From contig OZ247430.1 in the NCBI GenBank assembly GCA_965232895.1, positions 1,302,001-1,366,000 on the forward strand: 64,000 nucleotides of DNA, read 5' to 3'. Below are positions 15,837-24,771 of this stretch, piece after piece. Within the stretch, counting starts at the first letter, position 1; each line of letters starts with the position of its first letter. A model generated the notes under the pieces. The model did not search any database, was not told where the DNA came from, and saw nothing but the letters and a program-made list of their open reading frames with translations. Origin of the DNA: Bin87 sp965232895. Its GTDB lineage: Bacteria > Chloroflexota > Dehalococcoidia > Lucifugimonadales > UBA3495. A program made the translations under genes and the position numbers.

Positions 15837-16889
15837 CTAGGGCTGGCCGACCGCCTCGGTGACGCCGACCTCTTCCATCAGCTCGGAGATCTGCCGCCAG
15901 GTCTCGTCCTCAATGAAGATGCCGTTTTCACGACGTTGCAGCTCGGTCCGGTACTCGATTTCGCCCGGGTAGTAAACCTCGCTGAAACCTGGGGCCGGCG
16001 GCGAGGTCTTCACGAATTCGGCGAACTCGGTCATCTCCTGCTTGAAGTCTTCCAGGGGGCGGAACTTCGCGACGTCGAACACGGCCAGGAAGCAACCGTC
16101 GTTGTGGCGGGCCTGCGGGTCGATGCCGAAACCGAGGCCGGTCAGCAGGCCGGAGAACATTTCCACCATGAAGGACAGGCCGAAGCCCTTGTGTCCCTGG
16201 TCGGCGCCCACGGGCAGGATGGCGCCGCCGGCGGAGTAGTCGTTGGGGTCGTTGGTGGGGTTGCCGTCCTTGTCCACGATCCAGCCGGTGGGCACCTGTT
16301 CGCCGCGATTGCGGGCCAGGCTGATCTTGCCGGCGGCGACGGCGGAGGTCGCCATGTCCAGCAGCACCTGGCCGGGAAGGTTGCTGGGTACGCCGATGCA
16401 GATGGGGTTGGTGCCCAGGCGACGGGCGCGGCCGCCGAAGGGAGCCACGGCCTTGGGGCCGGCGCCCGAGTCGGCGGTGAGTAGAGCGATCATGCCCTCC
16501 TGCGCGCAGATGGTCGGGTAATCGCCCAGGCGCCCGATGTGGCTCTGACGGCGGATGGTGAATGCAGCGACGCCGTTCTCCTTGGCCTTGGCGATGGCCA
16601 TGCGGGTGGCTTTTTCAGTCACAACAAACCCGAAGCCCCAGTGGCCGTCGACCACCGCGGTGGTGGGCGTCTCGCTGAGCACCTCAAAGGGCGCGCCAGG
16701 GACGATGTGACCCCGGTCAACGCGCTCGCAGTACTCGGGAATGTGGATCACGCCGTGGGAGTCGTGGCCGACCAGGTTGGCCATGACCTGATGCCTGGCG
16801 ACGATCTCGGCTTCTTCGGGCGGCGTGCCCTTGGCCACGTAGATGTGATAGGCGGCCTTTTCCAGGTATTCAGGAGTGAAGACGGGCAT
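15837..16889 (-). CDS. Ldh/malate dehydrogenase (YlbC/YiaK) family NAD(P)-dependent oxidoreductase
   Basis: 350 residues, the usual length of this non-Rossmann dehydrogenase family. Motifs include NLVGHDSHGVIHIPEY (catalytic His region), FTIRRQSHIGRLGDY, LGTNPICIGVP and LLDMATSAVAAGKI. Members reduce 2-oxoacids (malate, sulfolactate, ureidoglycolate, imino acids); the substrate is not evident. It stands alone, with 150 bases of gene-free DNA upstream in which I see nothing. Confidence 0.88.
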   Translation of the reverse strand: MPVFTPEYLEKAAYHIYVAKGTPPEEAEIVARHQVMANLVGHDSHGVIHIPEYCERVDRGHIVPGAPFEVLSETPTTAVVDGHWGFGFVVTEKATRMAIAKAKENGVAAFTIRRQSHIGRLGDYPTICAQEGMIALLTADSGAGPKAVAPFGGRARRLGTNPICIGVPSNLPGQVLLDMATSAVAAGKISLARNRGEQVPTGWIVDKDGNPTNDPNDYSAGGAILPVGADQGHKGFGLSFMVEMFSGLLTGLGFGIDPQARHNDGCFLAVFDVAKFRPLEDFKQEMTEFAEFVKTSPPAPGFSEVYYPGEIEYRTELQRRENGIFIEDETWRQISELMEEVGVTEAVGQP

Positions 16890-17046
16890 GGGATTGCCTC
16901 CGTGGGGTTATGCTGGCATGGATAGACAGGGTGGGTGGGATTGTAGCAGGAATTGCCATCGGGATACTGCGCGCGGGTGTCGTTGCGGTGGCGCGGACGC
17001 CCGCGTTTGTGATTGAGCTAAATCATGCTCGGTCACGCTGTGGCCG

Positions 17047-17451
17047 CTACAGCATCTTCTCAAAGTAGTGACGGCTGGCCCCACCCTCATATCCTCCGGA
17101 CACTCCGAACTGTCCGTAACCCAGTTTGGCGTAAAATTCGGGAGCCTGGAACGACATCGTATCGACCATGATCGAAACGCAGTGTAGCTCTCTGCCACGG
17201 TCTTCGGCCCAGCGCATCAGGCGGCTGCCCAGCCCCTCGCGTTGATAATCCGGGTGCACCCACAACAATCTCACATGGAGCTTGCCCCAGTACGCTGCGG
17301 CGACAATACCTGCCACCACGCAGCCCGATTCGGCGAAGACGGCTCGCACCGGGGTAACCGAGCGGGCGGACACCACGCCCGCGTTGTACTCATTCAGACC
17401 GTGTTCGACCTCGGCCAACTGGTGATCCGTAGGGTTTGCCACAAATTCCAT
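17047..17451 (-). CDS. GNAT family N-acetyltransferase
   Basis: 134 residues from ATG 17451 (MEFVANPTDHQLAEVEHGLNE), which matches the usual start of this family. The acetyl-CoA-binding motif A is LLWVHPDYQREGLGSRLMRWAEDRG with the R/Q-x-x-G-x-G/A loop. The C-terminal EFYAKLGYGQFG is motif B. The acceptor is unknown. The 225 bases between its start and the next gene (17452-17676) hold no convincing gene. Confidence 0.85.
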   Translation of the reverse strand: MEFVANPTDHQLAEVEHGLNEYNAGVVSARSVTPVRAVFAESGCVVAGIVAAAYWGKLHVRLLWVHPDYQREGLGSRLMRWAEDRGRELHCVSIMVDTMSFQAPEFYAKLGYGQFGVSGGYEGGASRHYFEKML

Positions 17452-17676
17452 TTGGCGACGTGCCTTCCGCTGGGAAGCGTGCAATGAGTGGCCAAGGTCA
17501 GTTTTGCCAGCCGCGCAGGGGATCACCCGTCCGGTTTTGAGCAAAAGGATGCAGGCTGGTGTCGGGGTATGGCTGTTTCTGTCGTCGCTTGAATGCCTGA
17601 TGGATCCAGTTTTGAACGTCATCTGCTCGCCTACGGATAGTTGGAATGGGACGGATTGTAGCAGCAAACCGAGTTT

Positions 17677-18273
17677 TTACGTAGATGACAATCGACTTAC
17701 CTCGTTGCAAAGGCGGTCAAATGATTGGGAGCGACACCGTGCCAGGTCAACATCGACGGCGCTGGAAAACTCGGCTTGGTGCAGCGTTGGCCTGTATGCG
17801 TCGCCGCTTGGCATACGCCGGCTCAGCCACTCCTTGGCGCCTCGGATCTGCTCAATGCCATCCGGCGCTTGAACGCTGCTGTCTATGCCGGCCAACGGGC
17901 TGATGCTTTCGAGGCTGGCTATGAACCAACTCTCATATTCTCGGACGGCAAGACATACAGAACTCCGGGCGCCAGAAATGTTTTGTGGCAATCGTCGCGA
18001 CAATCGTGATTCCAACTCTATTGGGTCATCGTCGTCGCTATCGATGAGGACGAGCAACCGCCCAGTTGGACCTGCATCAGCCATTGCCTTCACTGCGTAG
18101 TCCTCGAGTGTGCCCGGTACGTTCAGGAGACTGTCACGCGGGACACGACGCGGCGGCAACACAATGGGATAGGCTGCCGGTTTCACCGTAAGGATAATAT
18201 TGTAGAGAAGCTTCGGGAATGCCTCTTCTTCTCCGTGACCTTCGACAATCGATGCGATAAACGGAGGAGTCAT
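17677..18273 (-). CDS. DUF4276 (TOPRIM-like) protein
   Basis: 198 residues from ATG 18273, which overlaps the ATPase stop as ATGA. It begins IASIVEGHGEEEAFPKLLYNI, and LLVLIDSDDDDP follows near residue 75; the glutamate in EGHGE and the D-S-D-D cluster match TOPRIM metal sites. REYESWFIAS is another family feature. TOPRIM proteins coupled to SMC-like ATPases form OLD-family nucleases and the PARIS system; here the two parts are separate genes. Likely a nuclease or toxin effector controlled by its ATPase. Confidence 0.8.
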   Translation of the reverse strand: MTPPFIASIVEGHGEEEAFPKLLYNIILTVKPAAYPIVLPPRRVPRDSLLNVPGTLEDYAVKAMADAGPTGRLLVLIDSDDDDPIELESRLSRRLPQNISGARSSVCLAVREYESWFIASLESISPLAGIDSSVQAPDGIEQIRGAKEWLSRRMPSGDAYRPTLHQAEFSSAVDVDLARCRSQSFDRLCNEVSRLSST

Positions 18274-19478
18274 AGGTCGAGAAGCGAAAGAGGGTAACCG
18301 GGCGGTGGAGGCGCTATCAAAGGCTTGGGAGACAATCGCCGCTGGCGCAGTAATTCGCCAGGCGTACATAGGCGGTCTTGTAACAATTTGCGGCTGCTCT
18401 CCACGATGGGACCGATCTCAGTGTTGCCGGCTTCTATGTCGGTAGCCAGTAGTGATTCTGTAGGGATATCGCTGCGGTCCAGCAGATCCGCGCTGTGAGT
18501 GGTAACCAGCACTTGGGCGTGTTCTTGCGCGTCGTCCATAGCGTCCCACAGGATGCCCGCGGCGGCTGGATGCAAGGCGATTTCCGGTTCCTCTATTCCG
18601 ATTAGTGACGGCACTTCTCCCTCACCTTGCAACAGGGCGGTCAGCACGGCTAATGCCCGCAGTGTGCCGTCCGACATATTGATGGCAGGGAACCGCCAGG
18701 CAGATTTTTGGCCCGCGACTTTCTGACGGAACTGGAGCGTCTCCAGATTGCCTATGGCGATTCGTTCAACGCTCTCGACGCCGGGTGTCACTTTGGACAG
18801 GTAACGCTGGATACGATCAAATCTGGGAGAGTTTCGCCGCTCCAAAGCGGCAAGTACGCTGGCCAAGTTTTGCCCATCATGATCAAGCAACTCCCCGGAG
18901 TCAGGAGGTTGCGGCCAGCGCATAACATCCGGCGATAAGTTGTAGAAGGCCATGCTTGTCAGCGCGTCGTACACCGGTCGAAATTCACCGACGTTGCTCG
19001 CACTGACCAGAAACAGGCGATCCGACGCAGGACGAGGCAGACGGACCTCGATGTTGGTGTCCGTGATGACTCCTTCCTTGACAACAAAGCGAGCCGGCTC
19101 GCCTATCGCACAAGCCGGGCCAACTTCGCATATTTCGTTGCGGACGGAAAAGCCGCCGTTATTTTGGGACGTGACTTCGAAACTGTAATGCCCCTGCCTG
19201 TGCCCGTCCGGCAAAGTGAAATACAGATCTATGGCGAAGTTCGACGGATGCCCGCCAGACCGACGGCGGACTTCGTTTATGCCCCCTCGTTCACGCAGCG
19301 CGTGATCCAAAGTAGCATCCAATGCGCCACGAGTGAGCGCCAAAGCATCCAGGAAATTGCTTTTCCCCGACCCATTGGGTCCAACCAGAATCGCTAACGG
19401 CCCCAACTCGACGTCGCAACGGGCGATGCTTTTGTAATTGCGTAACTTTACGCGGTGGATGAACGGCGGCTTGTGCAT
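18270..19478 (-). CDS. AAA (AAA_15/AAA_21, SMC/OLD-like) ATPase
   Basis: 402 residues. Walker A GPNGSGKS at 33-40 follows VKLRNYKSIARCDVELGPL, the standard N-terminus of RecF/OLD-type ATPases. The ABC signature region is NMSDGTLRALAVLTALL, Walker B is GIEEPEIALHP near 295, and VLVTTHSADLLDR supplies the switch histidine. Start M at 19478 has GAGGGATGG upstream; an alternative start 19 codons earlier lacks this. It is coupled by ATGA to DUF4276, a two-gene arrangement seen in defence islands. The gene reads less GC-rich than its metabolic neighbours. Confidence 0.85.
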   Translation of the reverse strand: MHKPPFIHRVKLRNYKSIARCDVELGPLAILVGPNGSGKSNFLDALALTRGALDATLDHALRERGGINEVRRRSGGHPSNFAIDLYFTLPDGHRQGHYSFEVTSQNNGGFSVRNEICEVGPACAIGEPARFVVKEGVITDTNIEVRLPRPASDRLFLVSASNVGEFRPVYDALTSMAFYNLSPDVMRWPQPPDSGELLDHDGQNLASVLAALERRNSPRFDRIQRYLSKVTPGVESVERIAIGNLETLQFRQKVAGQKSAWRFPAINMSDGTLRALAVLTALLQGEGEVPSLIGIEEPEIALHPAAAGILWDAMDDAQEHAQVLVTTHSADLLDRSDIPTESLLATDIEAGNTEIGPIVESSRKLLQDRLCTPGELLRQRRLSPKPLIAPPPPGYPLSLLDL

Positions 19479-19600
19479 TTTCCATCCCTCAGCGCCTCCA
19501 ATATAACCGAATCGAGACGGGTTACCAAACTCCATTTGCCGCCGGCCACTGCCCCCATTACACTGCTGTGGTTACCATTGCCATTCGGAGGGAACCCAAC

Positions 19601-20635
19601 ATGAAGGCCGTTTACATCAACGAAACCGGCGGCACCGACGTGCTGGTGCACGGCGACCGGCCGGATCCGGAAATCAGCCCGGGCGAGATATTGATCCGCG
19701 TCGGCGGCAGCGCGCTGAACCACCTGGACCTGAACCTGCGCGCTGGCAGCTGCCGCCGGTTTCCGCACATTCTGGGCTGTGACCTGGCCGGCGAGGTCGT
19801 GCAGGTCAGCCCCGACTCCGGCACCGACCTCAAGATCGGCGACCGGATCCTGATCGACAACCGGGTCAAGTGCGGCGGACATAACCTGTGTGAGCACTGC
19901 GCCGCCGGCCACGACCAGTGGTGCACCCGCCAGCAGCGCATCGGCGTCGACCTGGACGGCGGGCACGCCGAGTACGTGGTCGCGCCGGCCGTCAACGCCT
20001 ACACCATCCCCGACGATATGTCCTTCGCCGAGGCCGCGGCGTTGCCCATCGCCCTGCATACGTCGTGGCACTGCCTCATCACCCAGGCCAGGCTGCAGCC
20101 CTGGGACGACGTGCTGGTGCAGGCCGGCGGCTCCGGCGTGGGCAGCATGGGCATCCAGATCGCCAAGATGATGGGCTGCCGGGTGATCACCACCGCCGGC
20201 AGCGACTGGAAGCTCGAAGAGGCGAAGAAGTGGGGCGCTGATGAGGTCATCAACTACCGCGAGGTGGACAGCGTCAGCGAGCGCGTCAGGGAGTTGACCG
20301 ACGGGCAGGGGGTGGACGTGGTGTACGACTGCGTGGGCGCGGACGTGTGGCACGAGAACATGCTGAGCCTCAAACACGAGGGCCGGCTGGTCATCACCGG
20401 CGTCACCTCGGGCAGCCAGACGCCCATGGATTTATCCATTCTGCACGGACGCCCGCTGCACCTGATGGGCAGCGGCGGCCGCTCACGGCGCACCATGGCC
20501 GACGCCATGAAGATGGTGAACCAGGGCGCCTTGCGCGGCATCGTCGGCCGGACCTTCCCGCTGGAGGAGGTCGGCGAGGCGCACCAGGTTATGCACGACC
20601 GAGACTTCTTCGGCAAGCTGGTCATCGAGCACTGA
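19601..20635 (+). CDS. zinc-binding MDR alcohol dehydrogenase/quinone oxidoreductase family
   Basis: 344 residues from ATG 19601 with GGAGGG 8 bases upstream. The structural zinc loop cysteines are visible in CGGHNLCEHCAAGHDQWC. LGCDLAGEV stands at the place of the catalytic-zinc GHE motif, and VQAGGSGVGSMGIQIAKMM is the nucleotide-binding AxGxGVG. Family length is normal. The reaction is an NAD(P)H-dependent oxidation or enoyl reduction of unknown substrate. Followed after 71 bases by the FAH gene. Confidence 0.87.
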   Translation: MKAVYINETGGTDVLVHGDRPDPEISPGEILIRVGGSALNHLDLNLRAGSCRRFPHILGCDLAGEVVQVSPDSGTDLKIGDRILIDNRVKCGGHNLCEHCAAGHDQWCTRQQRIGVDLDGGHAEYVVAPAVNAYTIPDDMSFAEAAALPIALHTSWHCLITQARLQPWDDVLVQAGGSGVGSMGIQIAKMMGCRVITTAGSDWKLEEAKKWGADEVINYREVDSVSERVRELTDGQGVDVVYDCVGADVWHENMLSLKHEGRLVITGVTSGSQTPMDLSILHGRPLHLMGSGGRSRRTMADAMKMVNQGALRGIVGRTFPLEEVGEAHQVMHDRDFFGKLVIEH

Positions 20636-20706
20636 GCGACCGGCCGCTTTTGGTACAATATCGTACGCCAAAAAGGTCATCACATCCCAACGGAGGCACT
20701 CCCGCT

Positions 20707-21480
20707 ATGAAAATCGCCCGCTACCTCGCCCACGGAGCCGAGCATTTCGGCGTCGTTGACGGCGACAACATTACCGCCATCGACGGCAGCATCTTCGACT
20801 CCGAGATCAAGCTGACCGACCACATCCATGCACTGTCCGATGTCAAACTGCTGTCGCCGGTGATGCCGGGAAAAATCCTCGCCATGGGCCTGAACTACAC
20901 CAGCCACATCGGTGACCGGCCCGCTCCCGAATACCCCATGATCTTCCACAAGACCCCTACCAGCGTCATCGGGCCCGAGGACGCCATCGTGCGGCCCAAG
21001 GAAGTCCAGCGCTTCGACGCCGAAGGCGAGATGGTCGTGGTCATCAAGGACAAGTGCCGCAACGTTTCCAAGGCCGACGCGCTGAACCACGTGCTTGGTT
21101 ACACCTGCGGCAACGACGTCAGCGCGCGCGATTGGCAGCAGAAGGACCGGCGGGAGAACAACTCCGACTGGTGGCGCGCCAAGTCCGCCGACACCTTCTC
21201 GCCCATGGGTCCCTGGATCGAAACCGAGGCCGACCCCCACGCCCAGCACCTGCGGACCCGGGTCAACGGCAACGAGGAGCAGAACGAGACCACCGCGCAC
21301 CTCATCTTCGACGTGCCCACGATGATCGAGTTCATCACGAAGTACGTGACCCTGGAAGCCGGCGACTGCATCTTCACCGGCACGCCGGGAACCACGTCCG
21401 ACATGGCCGACGGGGCCGTCTGCGAGATCGACATCAGCGGCATCGGCGTGCTGCGCAATCCGGTCAAGCTGGAAGCGTAA
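20707..21480 (+). CDS. fumarylacetoacetate hydrolase family protein
   Basis: 257 residues from ATG 20707 with CGGAGG 9 bases upstream. Motifs are MGLNYTSHIGD, MIFHKTPTSVIGP, the metal-binding glutamates in DAEGEMVVVI, GYTCGNDVSARDWQ and FTGTPGTTSDM. Members cleave C-C bonds of acylpyruvates or decarboxylate/isomerise in aromatic meta-cleavage pathways; the exact substrate is unknown. With the dehydrogenase upstream it may work in degradation of an aromatic or oxo acid. Confidence 0.88.
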   Translation: MKIARYLAHGAEHFGVVDGDNITAIDGSIFDSEIKLTDHIHALSDVKLLSPVMPGKILAMGLNYTSHIGDRPAPEYPMIFHKTPTSVIGPEDAIVRPKEVQRFDAEGEMVVVIKDKCRNVSKADALNHVLGYTCGNDVSARDWQQKDRRENNSDWWRAKSADTFSPMGPWIETEADPHAQHLRTRVNGNEEQNETTAHLIFDVPTMIEFITKYVTLEAGDCIFTGTPGTTSDMADGAVCEIDISGIGVLRNPVKLEA

Positions 21481-21570
21481 CCGTCGTTCTGGGAACCTTT
21501 GAAACGTGCCGGCGCTTGTGCTAGCTTGCGCCGGCGCACGGAATTAACCCTATGCCATCGAGGTGCCCTC

Positions 21571-22470
21571 ATGAAAACCGTGGCTGTCATTAACTACAAA
21601 GGTGGCGTAGGAAAGACGACTGTCGTTGCCAATATAGCCGCCGAGCTTGCCTACCGGGGACAGAACGTCCTGTTGATCGATCTTGACCCTCAGGCCAGCC
21701 TTACGTTTTCACTCATGAGCGTTGATGTTTGGGAGGAACGCCATGCCGCAAGCACGACGATTCGCAACTGGTACGACGCATACATTGATCAGGACCAGAA
21801 CCTTGAACTGGCTTCGCTGATCGTCACACCGCGAGTCAGCAATAACCTCAGCGGTCGCGTTGACTTGATCTGTTCGCACTTGGCGCTGATCAACATAGAT
21901 TTAGAACTGGCGGCACGGCTTAGTGGCGGCTCCATGCGCCAAACTCGAACGAATTTTCTGCGGCTACACTCAAGGCTGCGGGAGGGTTTGGAAACCGCTG
22001 CGATCATGGACAGGTACAATTATGTGCTGATTGATTGTCCTCCTAATTTCAACATCGTCACTAAAACAGCGATCGTGGCCAGTGATCGGATTTTGGTACC
22101 GGCGATTCCAGATTATTTGTCGACACTGGGAATAGAAGAATTGCAGCGTCACATTGGCGAGCTAGTCAACGATTTCAATAGCTTTGCCGACGAACGGAGC
22201 ACGCCATCGTTCGACAAGATAGATCCATCAATTATGGGCGTGATTCCCACCATGGTCCGCATATACGCAAACAGGCCTATTTCCGCTCAATCGCAGTTCA
22301 TCAATAGAATTAGGCAGACTGGTTTGCCGGTATTCGATGCATACGTCCGTAGAAACGACACCACATTCGGTAGTGCCCCTGAATACGGTGTACCGGTCGT
22401 CCTTGGCAATCCTTCTGTGAACAGAGATGATCTGGAAGGATTGACCACAGAATTTCTCCAGAGAGTCTGA
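21571..22470 (+). CDS. ParA/MinD-family ATPase
   Basis: 299 residues from ATG 21571. The deviant Walker A is NYKGGVGKTTVVANIA, with LLIDLDPQASLTFS as A' and DYVLIDCPPNFN-like YVLIDCPPNFNIVTK as Walker B. Such ATPases position DNA or large complexes. There is no ParB or parS nearby; instead a small gene follows 13 bases later. Chromosomal ParA usually sits with ParB near the origin, so this is an orphan pair, perhaps from a plasmid or integrative element. Codon usage seems less GC-rich than in adjoining metabolic genes. Confidence 0.85.
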   Translation: MKTVAVINYKGGVGKTTVVANIAAELAYRGQNVLLIDLDPQASLTFSLMSVDVWEERHAASTTIRNWYDAYIDQDQNLELASLIVTPRVSNNLSGRVDLICSHLALINIDLELAARLSGGSMRQTRTNFLRLHSRLREGLETAAIMDRYNYVLIDCPPNFNIVTKTAIVASDRILVPAIPDYLSTLGIEELQRHIGELVNDFNSFADERSTPSFDKIDPSIMGVIPTMVRIYANRPISAQSQFINRIRQTGLPVFDAYVRRNDTTFGSAPEYGVPVVLGNPSVNRDDLEGLTTEFLQRV

Positions 22471-22483
22471 GGAGGTGCTCACT

Positions 22484-22891
22484 ATGAGTGAATCGAAGCA
22501 AACGATAGCCAAGCTGTTGGTTGCTTTCGCGGACGCGATGAATTCCATGGACGACCGTGAATTTGACCTTCTCATCCAAGGCAAGGCCAAACTCCGCCTG
22601 GTAGAAGAGAAACCGATACAGGAAAAGAATCGTGAAGCGGACGCGTGCTTGGACAATGTGGTCGCCGAGCTTGCTCAAAAACTCAACGAAGCAGAGTCGC
22701 GTGAATCCGCCGAAAGCCTGCTTGCGTCCATAAACCATCCCAGAAGGAGAAATTTCCTGCTTTTGCTTGCGCAAGCCTGTGGTGTCACTGTGGGTTCTAA
22801 GGACCGCATCGCTAGAATTGAGCAGAAATTGGTCGAGGATGTAGTGGGTTCCAAACTACGCTCGCAAGCCATCAAGAAGGTAGCTTTCTGA
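22484..22891 (+). CDS. small partner of ParA, unknown
   Basis: 135 residues from ATG 22484, with GGAGGTG immediately after the ParA stop. It is helical and charged: an N-terminal AFADAMNSMDDREFDLLIQG segment, a Lys/Glu-rich middle, and a C-terminal FLLLLAQACGV ... DRIARIEQKLVEDVVGSKL that looks like a small helical bundle or SAP-like DNA-binding element. I do not recognise it as ParB. It probably works with the ATPase upstream. Confidence 0.65.
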   Translation: MSESKQTIAKLLVAFADAMNSMDDREFDLLIQGKAKLRLVEEKPIQEKNREADACLDNVVAELAQKLNEAESRESAESLLASINHPRRRNFLLLLAQACGVTVGSKDRIARIEQKLVEDVVGSKLRSQAIKKVAF

Positions 22892-22943
22892 AGTTGATCC
22901 AGAATGTGCGTCACTGAGACCTCCGAAAAAAATCCAATAAGAC

Positions 22944-22970
22944 AAGGGCGGCCAACCGGTCGACCCTTTT
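22944..22970 (+). terminator. intrinsic terminator after the ParA pair
   Basis: AAGGGCGGCC pairs with GGTCGACCCTT (one bulged A, loop AACC), ending in TTTT. It lies 50 bases past the stop of the ParA partner and before the convergent cyclo-ligase gene. Confidence 0.6.
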
Positions 22971-22999
22971 GATTTGCGGGTTGCTCATTGAGTCCGGCG

Positions 23000-23734
23000 T
23001 CAGCCGTTGGTTCGGCTCTCCTCTCGCAGCTTTACCAGCAGGGGGATGGACCGGATTTTGCGCTCGTCCAGGTCTTCCCAGTAAACGCCCTTGGGACGCG
23101 GCAATTCTTCCCGGCCGCTGTTGCACCGTATGATCGCGTCGGTGGTCACCACGATGTCCAGCGGCACGTCGTGTTGCGTCCAGGGCAGGTCCTCGTCCAG
23201 CAACTGCATGGGGTGGACCGTGCTGATCACCGGCGTACCCGGTTTCACCACGCCGGCCGCCGCCGCCAGGCCGTATTCCAAGTCGGCGAACCCGCCGCCT
23301 TTGCCGATGCGGACGCCCCGGCTATTGACCGCCACCGATCCGGACACCACCAGGTCGATGGGCTGCATCTCATGCACGTACACCGGGCGGCCTACTTTGA
23401 ACGCTCCGGAGATGGTGGCCGCTTTTGCCGGCACGACTTCGGCGCGAGCCGGGTCCAGCTCGATGAATACCCGCTCGTCCTTGAGCCTGGGCACCGCCAT
23501 GTACAGCAGTTTGCCCTGCTCCAGGGCAAGTTGACGCAGGGGATGCTGCGCCTGATCGGGGTTGCTCTTGATGGCTCGCGCGGCTTCCCATTCCGGGATC
23601 TCCGACGCCAGGGCGGCCGCCGCCTCGCTTCCGATGAAGTTGGGAATCTTGTCGTGTACGGACTTTCCCCGGACCACGCGAGCCGTTTCCAGCGCGGTCC
23701 AGGTATCTTCACGGATTGTCCACTTGTCTCGCAC
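23000..23734 (-). CDS. 5-formyltetrahydrofolate cyclo-ligase family protein
   Basis: About 244 residues. The family pattern is REDTWTALE near the start, PNFIGSEAAAALASEIPEW in the middle, then the phosphate-binding RIGKGGGFADLEYGL and STVHPMQLLDEDLPW near the end. The longer spacing resembles the MTHFSD-like branch, so activity on 5-formyl-THF is likely but not certain. I place the start at a GTG (23734) preceded by ACGAGAAG; a TTG at 23764 overlapping the upstream gene is the alternative. Confidence 0.8.
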   Translation of the reverse strand: MRDKWTIREDTWTALETARVVRGKSVHDKIPNFIGSEAAAALASEIPEWEAARAIKSNPDQAQHPLRQLALEQGKLLYMAVPRLKDERVFIELDPARAEVVPAKAATISGAFKVGRPVYVHEMQPIDLVVSGSVAVNSRGVRIGKGGGFADLEYGLAAAAGVVKPGTPVISTVHPMQLLDEDLPWTQHDVPLDIVVTTDAIIRCNSGREELPRPKGVYWEDLDERKIRSIPLLVKLREESRTNG

Positions 23735-23750
23735 GGTTCTTCTCGTTTCG

Positions 23751-24371
23751 TTAGACGAGACCAACCAGCGACAGCAGCCTGCTGGTTTCCTCGGTGCCGT
23801 TGGCGCCCAGCACTGCCAACTGGACGATGACGATTATGATCCACGGAATGAACCCGATCACCGCGGCAACCAGTACCACGGCGATTGCCCGCCCCGTGGA
23901 CTCAAAGTCCAGCGCCTGGCGCACCGCAACGGTCACTGCTGCCAGTGTCCAAACAAAGATCACCAACCAAAGGAACCAACCGAAGATCCATCCGATATAG
24001 GGCAAGAATCCGAAAATGCTGAAGATCGACAGGACTCCTGGCGTATACGCGAAGCCGACTACCCGGCCGATCTCCGCCCAACTAGTATGGGTGCTCCCTG
24101 TACGAAGGATCATCCCGCCCACCAGACTCAGCACGGACACCCAAATCGCCCAGCGCACGATGCCGAAAACCAGGCCGGCTATCAACGCCAGTATGATTCC
24201 CAGGGCCGAAGCGCCACCAAGCAATGCGGCGACGAGCCCGCCGACGGCTCCGCACACGGTGACTAGCATCACTACGAGTATGGCCTGCCCAATTGCTCCC
24301 CTGTCCGCTTCAATGTCCTCGTATGTTTCGGCGTTGAACAGCGCCGCTCCGATCATTCTCTGGATCATCAA
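23751..24371 (-). CDS. YIP1 family membrane protein
   Basis: 206 residues. After a short soluble start (MIQRMIGAALFNAETYEDIE) there are five hydrophobic segments with the YIP1 pattern, including VRWAIWVSVLSLVGGMI, FAYTPGVLSIFSIFGFLPYIGW and FVWTLAAVTVAVRQALDF. The role of bacterial YIP1 proteins is unknown. It lies upstream of the cyclo-ligase gene on the same strand, 16 bases apart, so the pair may be cotranscribed. Confidence 0.8.
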   Translation of the reverse strand: MMIQRMIGAALFNAETYEDIEADRGAIGQAILVVMLVTVCGAVGGLVAALLGGASALGIILALIAGLVFGIVRWAIWVSVLSLVGGMILRTGSTHTSWAEIGRVVGFAYTPGVLSIFSIFGFLPYIGWIFGWFLWLVIFVWTLAAVTVAVRQALDFESTGRAIAVVLVAAVIGFIPWIIIVIVQLAVLGANGTEETSRLLSLVGLV

Positions 24372-24771
24372 ATCACCTCATTCAATTGTTGCCTGACTGT
24401 ATATCGATCGTGGCCGACTATGGCGGGCGTCAATCGGGTTGGATTCTAAACGTTGATTTTCACAGTTGCCGTTGTGCGTGTCTGCAAAATTGGCGCAGTT
24501 TCACTTTACAAGCGGAGTCGCCCGGCATACAATTCAGGCAAGGGAGCAGGCTGGTCTGGCCTCTCCCCGGTTTGCTGTTGGGACTTCCTTTGCCCTGCAA
24601 CAGGTCCCGATCTGTGCGGGATCAAGCGGCGCGTACGAAGATGAAAACCCCGCAAATCGGAGACGAATTAGCCTTTCAATATCTGTAGGCCATGACAAAT
24701 GGGCACCACCGACCGATGGTGTTGTAACCTGTAGTGCCGCTGCGCCCGCACTGCGCCTTCGCCCAATTCCG
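24372..24771. other. gene-free 400-bp divergent region before lysS
   Basis: It contains no convincing coding frame. A short inverted repeat CACCA/TGGTG occurs near 24707-24720, but I see no T-box consensus, so a tRNA-sensing leader is not supported. It must hold the divergent promoters for YIP1 and lysS, which I could not pin down. Confidence 0.4.

Noticed and set aside
19448..20377. Minus-strand frame opposite the MDR dehydrogenase
   Set aside because: Shadow of a motif-rich plus-strand gene; composition H/V/A/D rich.
22911..23126. Small minus-strand frame after the ParA pair
   Set aside because: It overlaps the terminator and the end of the cyclo-ligase gene in another frame; no coding signature.
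24372..24771. T-box or other tRNA-sensing leader before lysS
   Set aside because: No T-box consensus or antiterminator pairing was found; only a 5-bp inverted repeat.
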